Positions 1 through 7,985 of a DNA stretch of 64,000 bases are shown piece by piece. The stretch comes from Pseudomaricurvus alkylphenolicus (GTDB lineage Bacteria; Pseudomonadota; Gammaproteobacteria; Pseudomonadales; Cellvibrionaceae). The DNA lies in NCBI RefSeq assembly GCF_011683955.1, contig NZ_JAAQPI010000005.1, positions 310,001 to 374,000 on the forward strand, given 5' to 3'. The first letter of the stretch is position 1, and every line of letters begins with the position of its first letter. The notes under the pieces are model-generated. The model saw only the letters and a program-made list of their open reading frames with translations. It had not been told where the DNA came from and did no database searches. Position numbers and translations under genes: made by a program.

Positions 1-96
1 GTTTCTTATGAAACTATATATCAGGTGAGGCGTGTTTGTTAAGTGGTTTTTTATAGCGATATTTGCGGGAAAACGTTGTGTGATATGGATAAATAA

Positions 97-113
97 GTTA
101 CATTGGCAACTAA
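97..113. promoter_or_regulatory. Candidate MarR operator upstream of the MBL-fold gene
   Basis: The site reads GTTACATTGGCAACTAA, an imperfect dyad (GTTAC, 4 bp, GCAAC) 90 bp before the hydrolase start. A near-identical 17-mer, GTTACACTGGTAACTAA, lies at 1330-1346 just before the downstream marR gene. Two copies differing at two positions in front of two adjacent genes suggest one regulator for both. That MarR binds here is inference. Confidence 0.55.
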
Positions 114-203
114 TCTGGATGTGGAAAGCCCCCGATCCGATAGCCAAACGTTTCAAAAACAACTTTTAACGACAATTCGATTAAATAGATTCAGGAGCTT
201 GTA

Positions 204-1166
204 ATGGCCAAGAAACCCTTCGCCTCTTCGGCAGATCTGGGAGAAAAGAAAGAAACCCTGGAAGTCCTGGCAGACGGCGTTTACGCCCTGACCGCTGAAG
301 GTGACCCCAATGTCGGCGCCATCGAAGCCGAAGACTTTGTGATTGCCTTTGAAGCCCGTGCAACCCCTAAAGCTGCCAACGATTGGCTGGAGCAGCTACG
401 GGAGCACACCGACAAGCCGGTCAAGTATCTGGTGCTCTCTCATTATCATGCCGTACGTGTTCTGGGGGCTTCTGCTTTCAATGCGGAGTCCATCATCGCC
501 CATGAAAAAACCAAATTCCTGATAGAAGAGCGCGGTATGCAGGATTGGGCCAGTGAATATGGCCGTATGCCCCGCTTGTTCCGTGAGCCGGATGGTATCC
601 CGGGACTGACTCACCCGGACATCGTGTTTAATGACCGTTTGGAAATTCCTCTGGGTGGTGATCGTGGCAGTCTGATTCTGGAGTACTGTGGTCGCGGCCA
701 TACCGCCGGAGATATTTGCGCCTGGTTGCCCAAGCAGAAGGTCTTGTTTGCGGGTGATCTGGTCGAGGCTGCGGCAGCACTGTACACCGGTGACGCCTTC
801 CACTTCGATTGGTCCAGCAACACCCTGGATAAGGTCAAGGCTTATGAAGCCGAGGTTCTGGTCGGTGGTCGTGGTGCCGTCGCCCGAGGACGCGATGAGG
901 TGGATGCAGCCATTGAGCAGACCCGTGGTTTCCTGTTGGGTATGATTGAGAAGGTGGGCGAAGTCCACCGCGCTGGGGGTACTCTGAAAGAGGCTTTTGA
1001 GAAGACCCGTGATCACTTGGCACCGAAGTTCGGAATGTGGCCGATCTTTGAGCACTGCCTGCCGTTTGATGTTCAGCGTCTGTGGGATGAAATGGAAGGG
1101 GTTGATTGGCCTCGCATCTGGACCGACGAACGTGACCAGGAAGTTTGGGATCAGCTGCAGGACTGA
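204..1166 (+). CDS. MBL-fold metallo-hydrolase with degenerate metal motif
   Basis: This 320-residue protein has a metallo-beta-lactamase-like fold. The usual HxHxDH motif appears as H80-Y-H82-A-V-R85, so the Asp-His pair of metal site 2 is replaced by Val-Arg. The later GHT (H166) and GD (D185) motifs are kept. Many proteobacterial proteins annotated only as MBL-fold hydrolases carry this HYHAVRVLG variant, and I know of no settled substrate. The ATG at 204 follows AGGAGCTTGTA, a good ribosome site. A terminator-like hairpin follows at 1231. The shared operator with the MarR gene downstream suggests ligand-induced expression, perhaps in detoxification or catabolism. Confidence 0.85.
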   Translation: MAKKPFASSADLGEKKETLEVLADGVYALTAEGDPNVGAIEAEDFVIAFEARATPKAANDWLEQLREHTDKPVKYLVLSHYHAVRVLGASAFNAESIIAHEKTKFLIEERGMQDWASEYGRMPRLFREPDGIPGLTHPDIVFNDRLEIPLGGDRGSLILEYCGRGHTAGDICAWLPKQKVLFAGDLVEAAAALYTGDAFHFDWSSNTLDKVKAYEAEVLVGGRGAVARGRDEVDAAIEQTRGFLLGMIEKVGEVHRAGGTLKEAFEKTRDHLAPKFGMWPIFEHCLPFDVQRLWDEMEGVDWPRIWTDERDQEVWDQLQD

Positions 1167-1230
1167 TCTTCTAACGCATTGTTACTCTGCAACAGGGCGG
1201 TCGCGTGACGGCCGTTCCTGCGTGTCTTTG

Positions 1231-1266
1231 AGCAGGTCGGGGTTATTCCGCGATCTGCTTTTTTTT
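1231..1266 (+). terminator. Rho-independent terminator after the MBL-fold gene
   Basis: AGCAGGTCG pairs with CGATCTGCT (one G-T pair) around a GGG/CCG extension and TTATT loop, followed directly by a run of T. It lies 65 bp after the stop codon and separates the hydrolase from the marR gene. Confidence 0.75.
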
Positions 1267-1329
1267 GCTTTGAATTTATAGTCTTGTCAGCTTGTTTTAA
1301 TTCCGGTCTTCTCCCCCTGTAAGAAAATG

Positions 1330-1346
1330 GTTACACTGGTAACTAA
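1330..1346. promoter_or_regulatory. Candidate MarR operator upstream of marR
   Basis: GTTACACTGGTAACTAA contains perfect GTTAC/GTAAC arms 4 bp apart. It ends 21 bp before the marR ATG, a position suited to autorepression, and matches the site at 97-113. Confidence 0.6.
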
Positions 1347-1367
1347 AATTTCAGTTAAGTGCAGTTC

Positions 1368-1829
1368 ATGACTTCCAATACCGACCGTACCTTGATTCTC
1401 GATCGTTTTATTGCTTACCGCATGGTGAATTTGGCCAAATGGATGAGTGATTCCTGTTCTGAGATTTATACCGATGAATTTGGCCTGACGATTGCCGAGT
1501 GGCGTATTTTGGCTCGGTTGGCGGAGCATGAGCAGCTGAATGCCCGCGACATTGGTGAAATTACATTTATGGATAAGACCAAGGTATCCAGGGGGGTGAA
1601 GCTACTCGATTCCAAAGGGTATCTGAATAAGGAAAAGAGTGAGGAGGACAGTCGAGTCACTTTCTTGTCGTTGACGGATTCCGGGCGGGAGGTTTATCAC
1701 GAGATTGTTCCCAAGGCGTTGAATTGGGAGAGTCGGTTATTGAAGGCACTGGACGTAACTGAATATCGGGATCTGGTGATGATTCTTGATAAATTGGAAA
1801 AACAACTGTCGGTTATTGATGACGGGTGA
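1368..1829 (+). CDS. MarR-family transcriptional regulator
   Basis: About 153 residues with MarR architecture: an N-terminal dimerisation helix, a winged helix-turn-helix whose recognition part reads MDKTKVSRGVKLLDSKGYL, then a wing with EEDSRVTFLSLTDSGREV and a C-terminal dimer helix. I chose the ATG at 1368; an in-frame GTG at 1359 would add three residues, and neither has a strong ribosome site. The protein has the same domain plan as the MarR encoded at 55610-56080 but is clearly a different protein. It probably represses itself and the upstream MBL-fold gene through the paired operators. Confidence 0.88.
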   Translation: MTSNTDRTLILDRFIAYRMVNLAKWMSDSCSEIYTDEFGLTIAEWRILARLAEHEQLNARDIGEITFMDKTKVSRGVKLLDSKGYLNKEKSEEDSRVTFLSLTDSGREVYHEIVPKALNWESRLLKALDVTEYRDLVMILDKLEKQLSVIDDG

Positions 1830-1874
1830 GCTAAATTGATAGGCGTTAAGACCTGGAAGTTTAATAAGGTCTCC

Positions 1875-1891
1875 TGGTTAAAAATTAACCA
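1875..1891. other. Perfect 7-bp-arm palindrome TGGTTAA-AAA-TTAACCA
   Basis: A perfect dyad 45 bp after the marR stop codon. There is no T-run, so a terminator is not clear. It could be a weak hairpin or a protein site. Confidence 0.3.
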
Positions 1892-1952
1892 ATGCGCTGA
1901 ACCAAAGACTATGACAGGGCTGTAACATTTTTTCCGAAAGTCGTCCAAAGAC

Positions 1953-1975
1953 TTATCCACAGAAGTTGTGAATAG
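1953..1975. promoter_or_regulatory. Two facing DnaA-box-like 9-mers
   Basis: TTATCCACA at 1953-1961 matches the DnaA box consensus TTATNCACA exactly. TGTGAATAG at 1967-1975 is an inverted box with one mismatch. They lie between the convergent 3' ends of marR and the GGDEF gene. No replication genes are near, so an origin is unlikely. Confidence 0.35.
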
Positions 1976-2035
1976 ATTCCCATCTCATTCGAGTAAAACT
2001 TCGGTTTCACATCTAGGTTCCACGGCAGAATTGAC

Positions 2036-3166
2036 CTAATCCGCCGAAACAACACGATTGCGCCCTTCGGTTTTGGCTTGATATAACCGTTGGTCTGCCA
2101 ACTTAAAAAAGCTCTCAACACTCTCGCTTATATCGGGAATTTGCTCCACCATGCCGGCGGAAATCGTTACAAAATCACCTATGTCGCTGCCGAGATTGGG
2201 AATCTCTAATGCCGCAATCTTGCGACGAATGCGATCGGCGGTATTGCTGCCATCAATGAACTCAGGGTCAGTAATCAATACTCCAAACTCTTCTCCTCCG
2301 AGTCGAAAGACAAAGTCTCCTGGACGCCGGAACAGGCGGTTTAACTCATTGCCGATAGTCGCTAGTGCCTGGTCTCCGGCGGCATGCCCATGCAGATCAT
2401 TGAGGCGCTTAAAATAATCGATATCGAGCATGATGAATACGAGATTGCTGGAAACCCGCTGTGCTCTGCGCAGTTCGCGGCTGAAAATTTCATCGAAGCT
2501 GCGGCGATTAAGAAGGCCCGTCAGTTGGTCGGTTGTTGCGAGCTTTTCAAGTTCACGGTTTAGGCTCTTCAACCGGTCTTGTGCCTCCTGGCGCTGAAGA
2601 CGCTCGCGCATCAGATCCAGGGTGCGTGACGACAGGGCGTCGTACATAATCAGGACGGCGTCGATTAACAGGCGTGCTGCGCTCTGCATTTGTTCACTAG
2701 CGCTGCGTTTGGCATCATCTATTTCCAAGCCGGCCTGGCTCAACTTGACGACCAGTGCCATACGCATGTCTCCGTCCACAATATGTGTAGCCAGCCAGCG
2801 CATCAAGTATTTAAGAATCTGTTCAAGCTCCTCACGCGAGGGGTGCTCGCTGGCGCTCGTTTTGAGCTTCATGGCATCGGGCAGAAACTTCCGATGTTCC
2901 TGGCAGTGGCGTTGAGTCCATTCGTCGTCGGCCAGATTTTTCTTCCAGATCGCTTCTTCCGTTTCAAAATGGTATTCGGCGTAAGCGGTAAGCTCATCGA
3001 AAATACGGCGGTGTTCCAGAACGTCATCGTGCACGATTGCGTTGGCGAGTTGGTTCAGCAGTTGCACCAGGCGCTGATGTTGCTTATCGATAATATCGAT
3101 CCCGGTTTCGAACTTACTGCTCCAGGGAAAAACCTCAAAATAGTCCAGGGACTGTGTTTCGCTCAT
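2036..3166 (-). CDS. Bacteriohemerythrin-GGDEF diguanylate cyclase
   Basis: This 376-residue soluble protein joins an N-terminal hemerythrin domain to a C-terminal diguanylate cyclase. All seven di-iron ligands are visible with family spacing: H30, H66, E70, H87, H91, H128 and D133. A helical linker (about 140-205) leads to the GGDEF domain with an intact GGEEF active site (290-294) and an RxxD inhibitory site RPGD (281-284). The domain plan predicts c-di-GMP synthesis controlled by oxygen or redox state at the di-iron site. It is monocistronic, and an FNR-type box lies 70 bp upstream (3237-3250). Similar fusions such as Vibrio cholerae Bhr-DGC are known; the target process here is not evident. 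Confidence 0.93.
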   Translation of the reverse strand: MSETQSLDYFEVFPWSSKFETGIDIIDKQHQRLVQLLNQLANAIVHDDVLEHRRIFDELTAYAEYHFETEEAIWKKNLADDEWTQRHCQEHRKFLPDAMKLKTSASEHPSREELEQILKYLMRWLATHIVDGDMRMALVVKLSQAGLEIDDAKRSASEQMQSAARLLIDAVLIMYDALSSRTLDLMRERLQRQEAQDRLKSLNRELEKLATTDQLTGLLNRRSFDEIFSRELRRAQRVSSNLVFIMLDIDYFKRLNDLHGHAAGDQALATIGNELNRLFRRPGDFVFRLGGEEFGVLITDPEFIDGSNTADRIRRKIAALEIPNLGSDIGDFVTISAGMVEQIPDISESVESFFKLADQRLYQAKTEGRNRVVSAD

Positions 3167-3236
3167 TACACCTCTGTATTTCTGCGGATGTCACTTTCAG
3201 TATAAGCTTCAGTCCGTTGAATACAGTGCCAAGTGT

Positions 3237-3250
3237 TTGATCTATATCAT
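3237..3250. promoter_or_regulatory. FNR/ANR-type box upstream of hemerythrin-GGDEF gene
   Basis: TTGATCTATATCAT differs from the FNR consensus TTGATNNNNATCAA only at the last base. It lies 70 bp before the start of a gene whose product has an oxygen-binding domain, which makes oxygen-responsive control plausible. Confidence 0.45.
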
Positions 3251-3390
3251 AAATTCTGCTTGTGTGCAGGTAAATGTGTCTAGCGGCCATAGCGGTGGTA
3301 ATCATGGCTGGGTTTCTCGTCTTGAGAGGATCACCTCACTCTGGCTTAAGTTTAGTTTATATGGCTGATCCATGAAGACTCTATGCGGCG

Positions 3391-3963
3391 CTAGCTGAGT
3401 TTATCTCCAAGACCGGTGTGGATCAGAACCGCCAGGTCTTCCGCCAGGCGGGGAATACTACTCTTGATATCGCCTGTGATAACCGCTTCCAATACACCAT
3501 TGACGGCGGCGCCGTAAAATACGGCATAGAGGTTGATTTCCCGCGCCGTAAGTTTGGCATCGGCAGCGCGGGAACGGGCTCGCAGCATTTCTACATTGTG
3601 TTTGCGAATGGTCTGCATGGCCGCATCGCCGGCGCGTCCCGTCAGGGCCAGCCGCAGTATGGGGTCATCGCGATTGATACTGCCGAGCCAATGTTTGAGA
3701 AACTCTGTCAGGCGATCCAGGGGGCAAAGGCTTTCGTCTTCATGGTATTGGTCAGAGACCGCCTTCATTTCCAGCAGCCATTCGCCAATATGCTCCACTA
3801 CGATGGATTGACGATCTTTATAGTTTGAATAGAACGTCGGACGGGTGACGCCAGCTTCATCTGTGATTTGTTCGATGGTGATTTCTTCGAGGACTTGATG
3901 CTCGAGCAGGCGGCCAAGTGCGTCTTTGAGTTTTTGTCGGCTTTTGGCTCGGCGTAGATCCAT
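3391..3963 (-). CDS. TetR/AcrR-family transcriptional regulator
   Basis: 190 residues with a TetR N-terminal helix-turn-helix at about 23-46 (EITIEQITDEAGVTRPTFYS, then NYKDR) and a divergent C-terminal ligand domain. It sits on the same strand as, and downstream of, the TonB receptor gene, with 237 bp between them that include a likely terminator, so it probably has its own promoter. The likely targets are itself and the TonB receptor/SDR genes upstream, but no shared operator was found. Confidence 0.88.
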   Translation of the reverse strand: MDLRRAKSRQKLKDALGRLLEHQVLEEITIEQITDEAGVTRPTFYSNYKDRQSIVVEHIGEWLLEMKAVSDQYHEDESLCPLDRLTEFLKHWLGSINRDDPILRLALTGRAGDAAMQTIRKHNVEMLRARSRAADAKLTAREINLYAVFYGAAVNGVLEAVITGDIKSSIPRLAEDLAVLIHTGLGDKLS

Positions 3964-4159
3964 AGTACAGCGTCCGGGCAGTGTTCTTATTGCTTTACTC
4001 TACGTGGGTTCAGCACATTTCTAGCAAATAGGGGGTAACCCGCTGAATTTATTAAAAAAATTGCCAGATGATTCGAATATAACACTGGCTTTGCCAAAAC
4101 ACAATTAGCGCATGGTCGGGAAACAGGACAGGAAGTTGAGTTGGGCTTCAAGTAAGAGA

Positions 4160-4184
4160 AGGGGCACCTTGGAGTTGTGCCCCT
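4160..4184 (-). terminator. Terminator after the TonB receptor gene
   Basis: AGGGGCAC and GTGCCCCT form a perfect 8-bp stem with a 9-base loop. It begins 17 bp after the receptor stop codon. On the minus strand a T/C-rich tract follows, so termination is plausible but not textbook. Confidence 0.5.
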
Positions 4185-4200
4185 GATATGGCCGCCTGCC

Positions 4201-6294
4201 TCAGAATTGGTAGGCGATATCGAGACCGTAGGTACGGGGATTACCCAGATAGTTCACCCCGACGCCTGCCTGAACATTGGGTACGCCATTGATGTAGTAA
4301 TCTTCGTCGGTGAGATTCTTGCCCCAGATGGACAGCTTAAACGCACCGGTTTCTCCGACTTTGATGTCAGACCATGTCAGTCGCGCGTTGAGCAGAGAGT
4401 AGTCATCGACGGCGGTAAGCGCAGCCGAAGGCGCGTCGAAGTAGAGCACATGATCATCTACATAGCTGTAGTCCAGGCGCAGGTTCAGCTCTCCCACGGG
4501 AAGCGGGGTATTGTAGTTAACACCGAGACTATAGGTGGTTTCGGGCGAATAGGGGAAGAGTGCAGTGTCTTTGGCGTCGGTACCATAGAGGACAAATTCA
4601 TCGTATTCGGCATCCAAATAGCCGTAATTGGCGTTGAACGTCAGGCTGTCGGTAATTGCCGCTACTATTTCCAATTCAAAGCCATTGACACTGGTCTCAC
4701 CGGCATTGGTGGTCTGTGAGTAACCGTAAAAACCGAGGAACTCATTGAGCTGCAGGTCCTCGGTATTATTTTGGAACAGTGCCGCATTTAACTGGATGCG
4801 GTTATCGAACAGGCGAGACTTGAGACCCAATTCGTAAGTTGTCACTGTTTCTCCGTCATAAGGGGTGGAGGCCACTGTCGCGTTTTCGGCTTCACCGTTG
4901 AAACCGCCTGACTTCCAGCCTTGGGCGACTTTAAGGTAGGTGTTCACCTCTTCGCTCCACTGGTAGCTGGCGACAAACGCCGGCGAGACATTGCTCCAGG
5001 TATCGGAAGATTTGGAACTGTATACCGGGTCACCGGGCAGCCGGAAACCCAAGTGTTCGACGTAAAACTCTTTTTCTTCTTCGGTCCAGCGCAATCCGGC
5101 GGTTAGTGTCAAGGCTTCGGTGACTTGGTATTCCACTTGCCCATAGGCAGCGTAGGAGGTGGCATCGACACCGTAGGTGTTAGAGACTACGAAGGGCCCC
5201 GGGAAGATGTAAGGGTTATTGGCGTCTGCCTGTTCCTGAAAATAAAACAAACCAGCGACATAATCGAGATCGCCGATGGAACCAACAAACTGGAATTCCT
5301 GGGACAGCTGCTCGTGCTCCACTTCTCGAACGGTATGAAAGAAAGTCAGTGCAGTGGCATCAAAGTCAAAGGTATCGTCGAAGCTCATTTCGCGATAGGC
5401 GGTAATAGATTTAATGGTGAGATCACCAAAGTCTGCGGTTACATGCAGTGCATGGCCTTCACCGGTGGAGCGGTCATAGATGGCGCCGTTGGCCCCGGCA
5501 TTGTCCAAGCGCTCGTATACCGGTTGCGGAGTGGCTTGCGGCATGGACGGGGTATTGTTTTTCTCAGACCAGTCGAAACTGTATTGAAGCTCCAGGTTGT
5601 CGGTGAGGTTGGCAAGTACGGAAAAGCGGCCGGCCTCGGAGTCCAGTTCTTTGTATTTATCACCGGTTGCCGGATTATCGTCAAAGCCGTCGCGGTCTTG
5701 TTTCAGGTAGGAGAGGCTGGCACTGACGCGATCTTCAATGATTGAGCCGGTGATGCTCGCGCCCAGTTTGCGAGCGCCGTAGTTACCGATACCAACGTCG
5801 ATCTTACCGCTGAGCTCTTCGCTGGGCTGGCGGGTGATCAGATTGATGGCACCACCGACAGTATTCTTGCCATAGAGGGTTCCCTGGGGACCGCGGAGAA
5901 CTTCGATGCGTTCGAGTTCAGCGACGTCAAATATGCCGCCGACGTTTTTCCCGATAAACACGCCATCAAGGTAGATTCCGACGGTCGGTTCCCAGGTAAC
6001 GGCGGGGTTGATGGTCACAGAGCCGCGTATGGAGATGGTGGCGCTGGTGCTGCCGGCGGGGGATTCGGCAATTTGTACATTGGGTACGTATTGGCTGACG
6101 TCTTCAATGTCGCCAATGCCCTGGTGTTCCAGTGCTTCTGCGTTAAAAGCGGAGATCGCTACCGGTACGTCCTGGAGATCCTGGGCGCGTTTTTGTGCCG
6201 TAACGAGCACCTCTTCAAGCACGGCAGCTTGGGTCATGGAGGTGGCGCTCATGCATACCAGCGTCGCCAGTAGACGTCGGGAATAGGGAATCAT
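4201..6294 (-). CDS. TonB-dependent outer-membrane receptor
   Basis: The 697-residue product has a signal peptide (about residues 1-23, ending in TQA), a TonB-box-like segment LEEVLVTAQKR near the mature N-terminus, an N-terminal plug domain (VPVAISAFNAEAL; GTLYGKNTVGGAINLITRQP) and a long beta-barrel ending in aromatic FQY-type residues (DIAYQF). I chose the ATG at 6294 because it follows GGAGAGACAAC and opens the signal peptide; an upstream in-frame start would add 20 residues. The family imports siderophores, vitamins or large hydrophobic or polymeric nutrients. The neighbouring SDR and catabolic genes suggest uptake of an organic substrate rather than iron, but that is inference. Confidence 0.93.
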   Translation of the reverse strand: MIPYSRRLLATLVCMSATSMTQAAVLEEVLVTAQKRAQDLQDVPVAISAFNAEALEHQGIGDIEDVSQYVPNVQIAESPAGSTSATISIRGSVTINPAVTWEPTVGIYLDGVFIGKNVGGIFDVAELERIEVLRGPQGTLYGKNTVGGAINLITRQPSEELSGKIDVGIGNYGARKLGASITGSIIEDRVSASLSYLKQDRDGFDDNPATGDKYKELDSEAGRFSVLANLTDNLELQYSFDWSEKNNTPSMPQATPQPVYERLDNAGANGAIYDRSTGEGHALHVTADFGDLTIKSITAYREMSFDDTFDFDATALTFFHTVREVEHEQLSQEFQFVGSIGDLDYVAGLFYFQEQADANNPYIFPGPFVVSNTYGVDATSYAAYGQVEYQVTEALTLTAGLRWTEEEKEFYVEHLGFRLPGDPVYSSKSSDTWSNVSPAFVASYQWSEEVNTYLKVAQGWKSGGFNGEAENATVASTPYDGETVTTYELGLKSRLFDNRIQLNAALFQNNTEDLQLNEFLGFYGYSQTTNAGETSVNGFELEIVAAITDSLTFNANYGYLDAEYDEFVLYGTDAKDTALFPYSPETTYSLGVNYNTPLPVGELNLRLDYSYVDDHVLYFDAPSAALTAVDDYSLLNARLTWSDIKVGETGAFKLSIWGKNLTDEDYYINGVPNVQAGVGVNYLGNPRTYGLDIAYQF

Positions 6295-6394
6295 GTTGTC
6301 TCTCCGAAATTTTAGAGTTGTTATCGACTTCGTCCTCTTGGGGTGCGGTTGCATCCACCTCGAAAAGTCTAAAACCGGAGGAGTACTTGATATA

Positions 6395-6408
6395 CCTACA
6401 AATGTAGT
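6395..6408. promoter_or_regulatory. Small palindrome between SDR and TonB receptor genes
   Basis: CTACA-AA-TGTAG (6396-6407) is a perfect 5-bp-arm dyad about 100 bp upstream of the TonB receptor start and 10 bp after the SDR stop. It may be an operator for the nearby TetR. The evidence is weak because no second copy was seen. Confidence 0.25.
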
Positions 6409-6416
6409 AGGGCGAC

Positions 6417-7214
6417 TCAGCCCTGTGCCAGTGCCAGCGCGTCTTCTGCCATTTTCAGAAAGCTTGGGGGTTCTCCACCGCCGTAGACTTCCAGCGCGGC
6501 GCCGCTGACATAGGCCGAGCTGTCAGCTGCCAGGAACAGACAGGCGTTGGCGATGTCTTCGGGGGTGGCCATGCGGCGCATGGGCAGTGAGTGTTCGATC
6601 AGTTCGATACCGGCCTTGCCGCCGTAGTGGTCTTCGGCCGCAGAGGTACGGATTAGGCCGGCGATAATGGCGTTGACGCGAACCTGTTCGGGGCCCCACT
6701 CCTGGGCCAGAGACCGGCTGAGGTTGATAAGGCCGGCTTTGGCGGCGCCATAGGCGGCGGTTCCCGGGGAGGGGCGTGCGCCGGAGACGCTGGCTATGTT
6801 AATGATGCTGCCACCTCCATTTTTAACCATTGCGTTGTGGGCCTGTTGGGCGAGTATGAGCGGTGCAATGAGGTTGAGGCGGATGATGGATTCGCTGAGG
6901 CGGTAGGGGGCATCGGCGGCAACTACGGGGGGGCTGCCGCCGGCGTTGTTAATGAGAACGTCCAGGCGACCGGTGTGTTCGAGTGCGGTGTTGATGAGTG
7001 TTTGTGAGGCTTCGGGGTCCCTGACGTCTACGGGAATAAATATGGCTTTTTGTCCGTTGGCTTGGGGCAGTTGTTCGGGTTCGCGGCGGCCGCAGATGTA
7101 GACTTGGGCGCCGGCCTGGAGGAAGGCTTCGCTGATGCCGTAGCCGACGCCTTTGCCGCCGCCGGTGACGATGACTGTTTTTCCGGTGCCTTGGAAGTGT
7201 GGGGTGTTGGGCAT
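6417..7214 (-). CDS. SDR-family NAD(P)-dependent oxidoreductase
   Basis: A 265-residue classical short-chain dehydrogenase. The cofactor motif TGGGKGVG is at 17-24, NNAG at 89-92, and the catalytic Ser144, Tyr155 and Lys159 are present (YGAAK). These enzymes interconvert alcohols and ketones with NAD(P); the substrate is not evident. The gene lies upstream of the TonB receptor on the same strand with 122 bp between them. The gene shows a high GC third position and G-rich runs (GGGGG) near its 5' end. A hydroxysteroid or hydroxyacyl-CoA role would fit the neighbourhood but is inference. Confidence 0.9.
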   Translation of the reverse strand: MPNTPHFQGTGKTVIVTGGGKGVGYGISEAFLQAGAQVYICGRREPEQLPQANGQKAIFIPVDVRDPEASQTLINTALEHTGRLDVLINNAGGSPPVVAADAPYRLSESIIRLNLIAPLILAQQAHNAMVKNGGGSIINIASVSGARPSPGTAAYGAAKAGLINLSRSLAQEWGPEQVRVNAIIAGLIRTSAAEDHYGGKAGIELIEHSLPMRRMATPEDIANACLFLAADSSAYVSGAALEVYGGGEPPSFLKMAEDALALAQG

Positions 7215-7447
7215 GGCGCTTTAGACCTTGTTTCGCTGCTTTTTACGATAGCTTTGATGATGGCAATTTGGGGGAGTGGGTACAATCGTTATTGGGTTGT
7301 GTGGAGGAAGGGATGGATTTTTTTACTCTGTTTAGACTATGAGTTTGGCGGTTTCGGGTTGAGTACCTCTATTGGTAGTTGAAGGTTCTGTGTCGGATCG
7401 ATCCTCCTGTGGTGGTAATTAGCTGTGTCAGGGTCGGTGCCTCAATC

Positions 7448-7859
7448 GGTGGCTGGGGGGGCGCGTTTTCAGAGCTGTCGGGCGGCCCTCCGGCCTTCCC
7501 TCAGTCGCGAAAAAGCCTAGTACTCCTTCAAGGTGATATTGCCTAATGCAGCGTCAATCAGGGCGTTTTCTGCAAGGCGCGCTGGTGAAGGCATAGTGGG
7601 CCTATGTCAAGCCAGGGCAACACAGCAGAAGGCGCCCTGATTGGCGCCCTTCGGGTCAAAATCTAAGCGGCCCATTGCGTTGTTGTTCCCTCTCGACGTA
7701 GAACCACTACGCCTTCGAGGAAACGCCTAGCACTGAGCCGCTTAGATTTTGACTGCATTAGGCAATATCACCTTGAAGGAGTACTAATAGAAAACGCCAG
7801 TCTTTTTCACTCTTTCGGCGCCCTCTTTAATGCTCTGAAAACGCGCCCCCCCAGCCACC
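7448..7859. repeat. Palindromic repeat, 28-bp perfect inverted arms, interrupted
   Basis: The arm at 7448-7475 (GGTGGCTGGG...TTTTCAGAGC) is the exact reverse complement of 7832-7859. A related shorter copy with 27-nt arms and a 20-nt loop lies at 32634-32707. Both copies are preceded by GTGCCTCAA. In this copy the loop is enlarged to 356 bp, apparently by insertion of another element flanked by GCCCTC (7485-7490 and 7820-7825). Confidence 0.85.
7518..7786. mobile_element. MITE-like element with 34-bp perfect terminal inverted repeats
   Basis: The arms 7518-7551 and 7753-7786 are perfect reverse complements (TAGTACTCC...ending CTAATGCAG). A second 17-bp inverted pair lies inside (7655-7671 with 7737-7753), and at least two smaller hairpins are present (near 7553-7644 and around CTCGACGTAG, 7692-7718). 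There is no coding capacity. The size of about 270 bp, terminal repeats and lack of ORF fit a non-autonomous transposable element. Relatedness to any named family is unknown to me. Confidence 0.7.
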
Positions 7860-7916
7860 TTGGTCTGTGGTAGGTCTGAGTTGAGCGTCTTAATTGAAGG
7901 TGGTTTCAACAAAAAT

Positions 7917-7939
7917 ATTGAAATTGAATTCAAAATCGA
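7917..7939. promoter_or_regulatory. TTGA/GAATTCAA operator, copy A
   Basis: ATTGAAATTGAATTCAAAA begins this site, 46 bp before the hydratase start. It shares the invariant TTGA-N4-GAA-N2-CA core with five other copies (10567, 10595, 12798, 43544, 43689). A further half-site, TTGAAGGTGGTTTCAA, lies just upstream. The likely binder is the TetR protein encoded at 12891. Confidence 0.65.
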
Positions 7940-7985
7940 GTTTACTGAAATAAGTGGCCAGTATTTGCATGGGAATTTTGATGTT

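Larger units (their letters stand above)
7215..7985. other. Gene-free stretch holding repeats and an operator
   Basis: About 770 bp between the divergent SDR and hydratase genes. It contains a perfect 28-bp inverted repeat, a nested MITE-like element and a TetR-type operator, each listed separately. No convincing ORF was seen. The rest (7215-7436) is G-rich and featureless. Confidence 0.8.

Noticed and set aside
1953-1975. Replication origin
   Set aside because: Two DnaA-like boxes only, with no AT-rich unwinding region and no dnaA, dnaN or parAB genes nearby.
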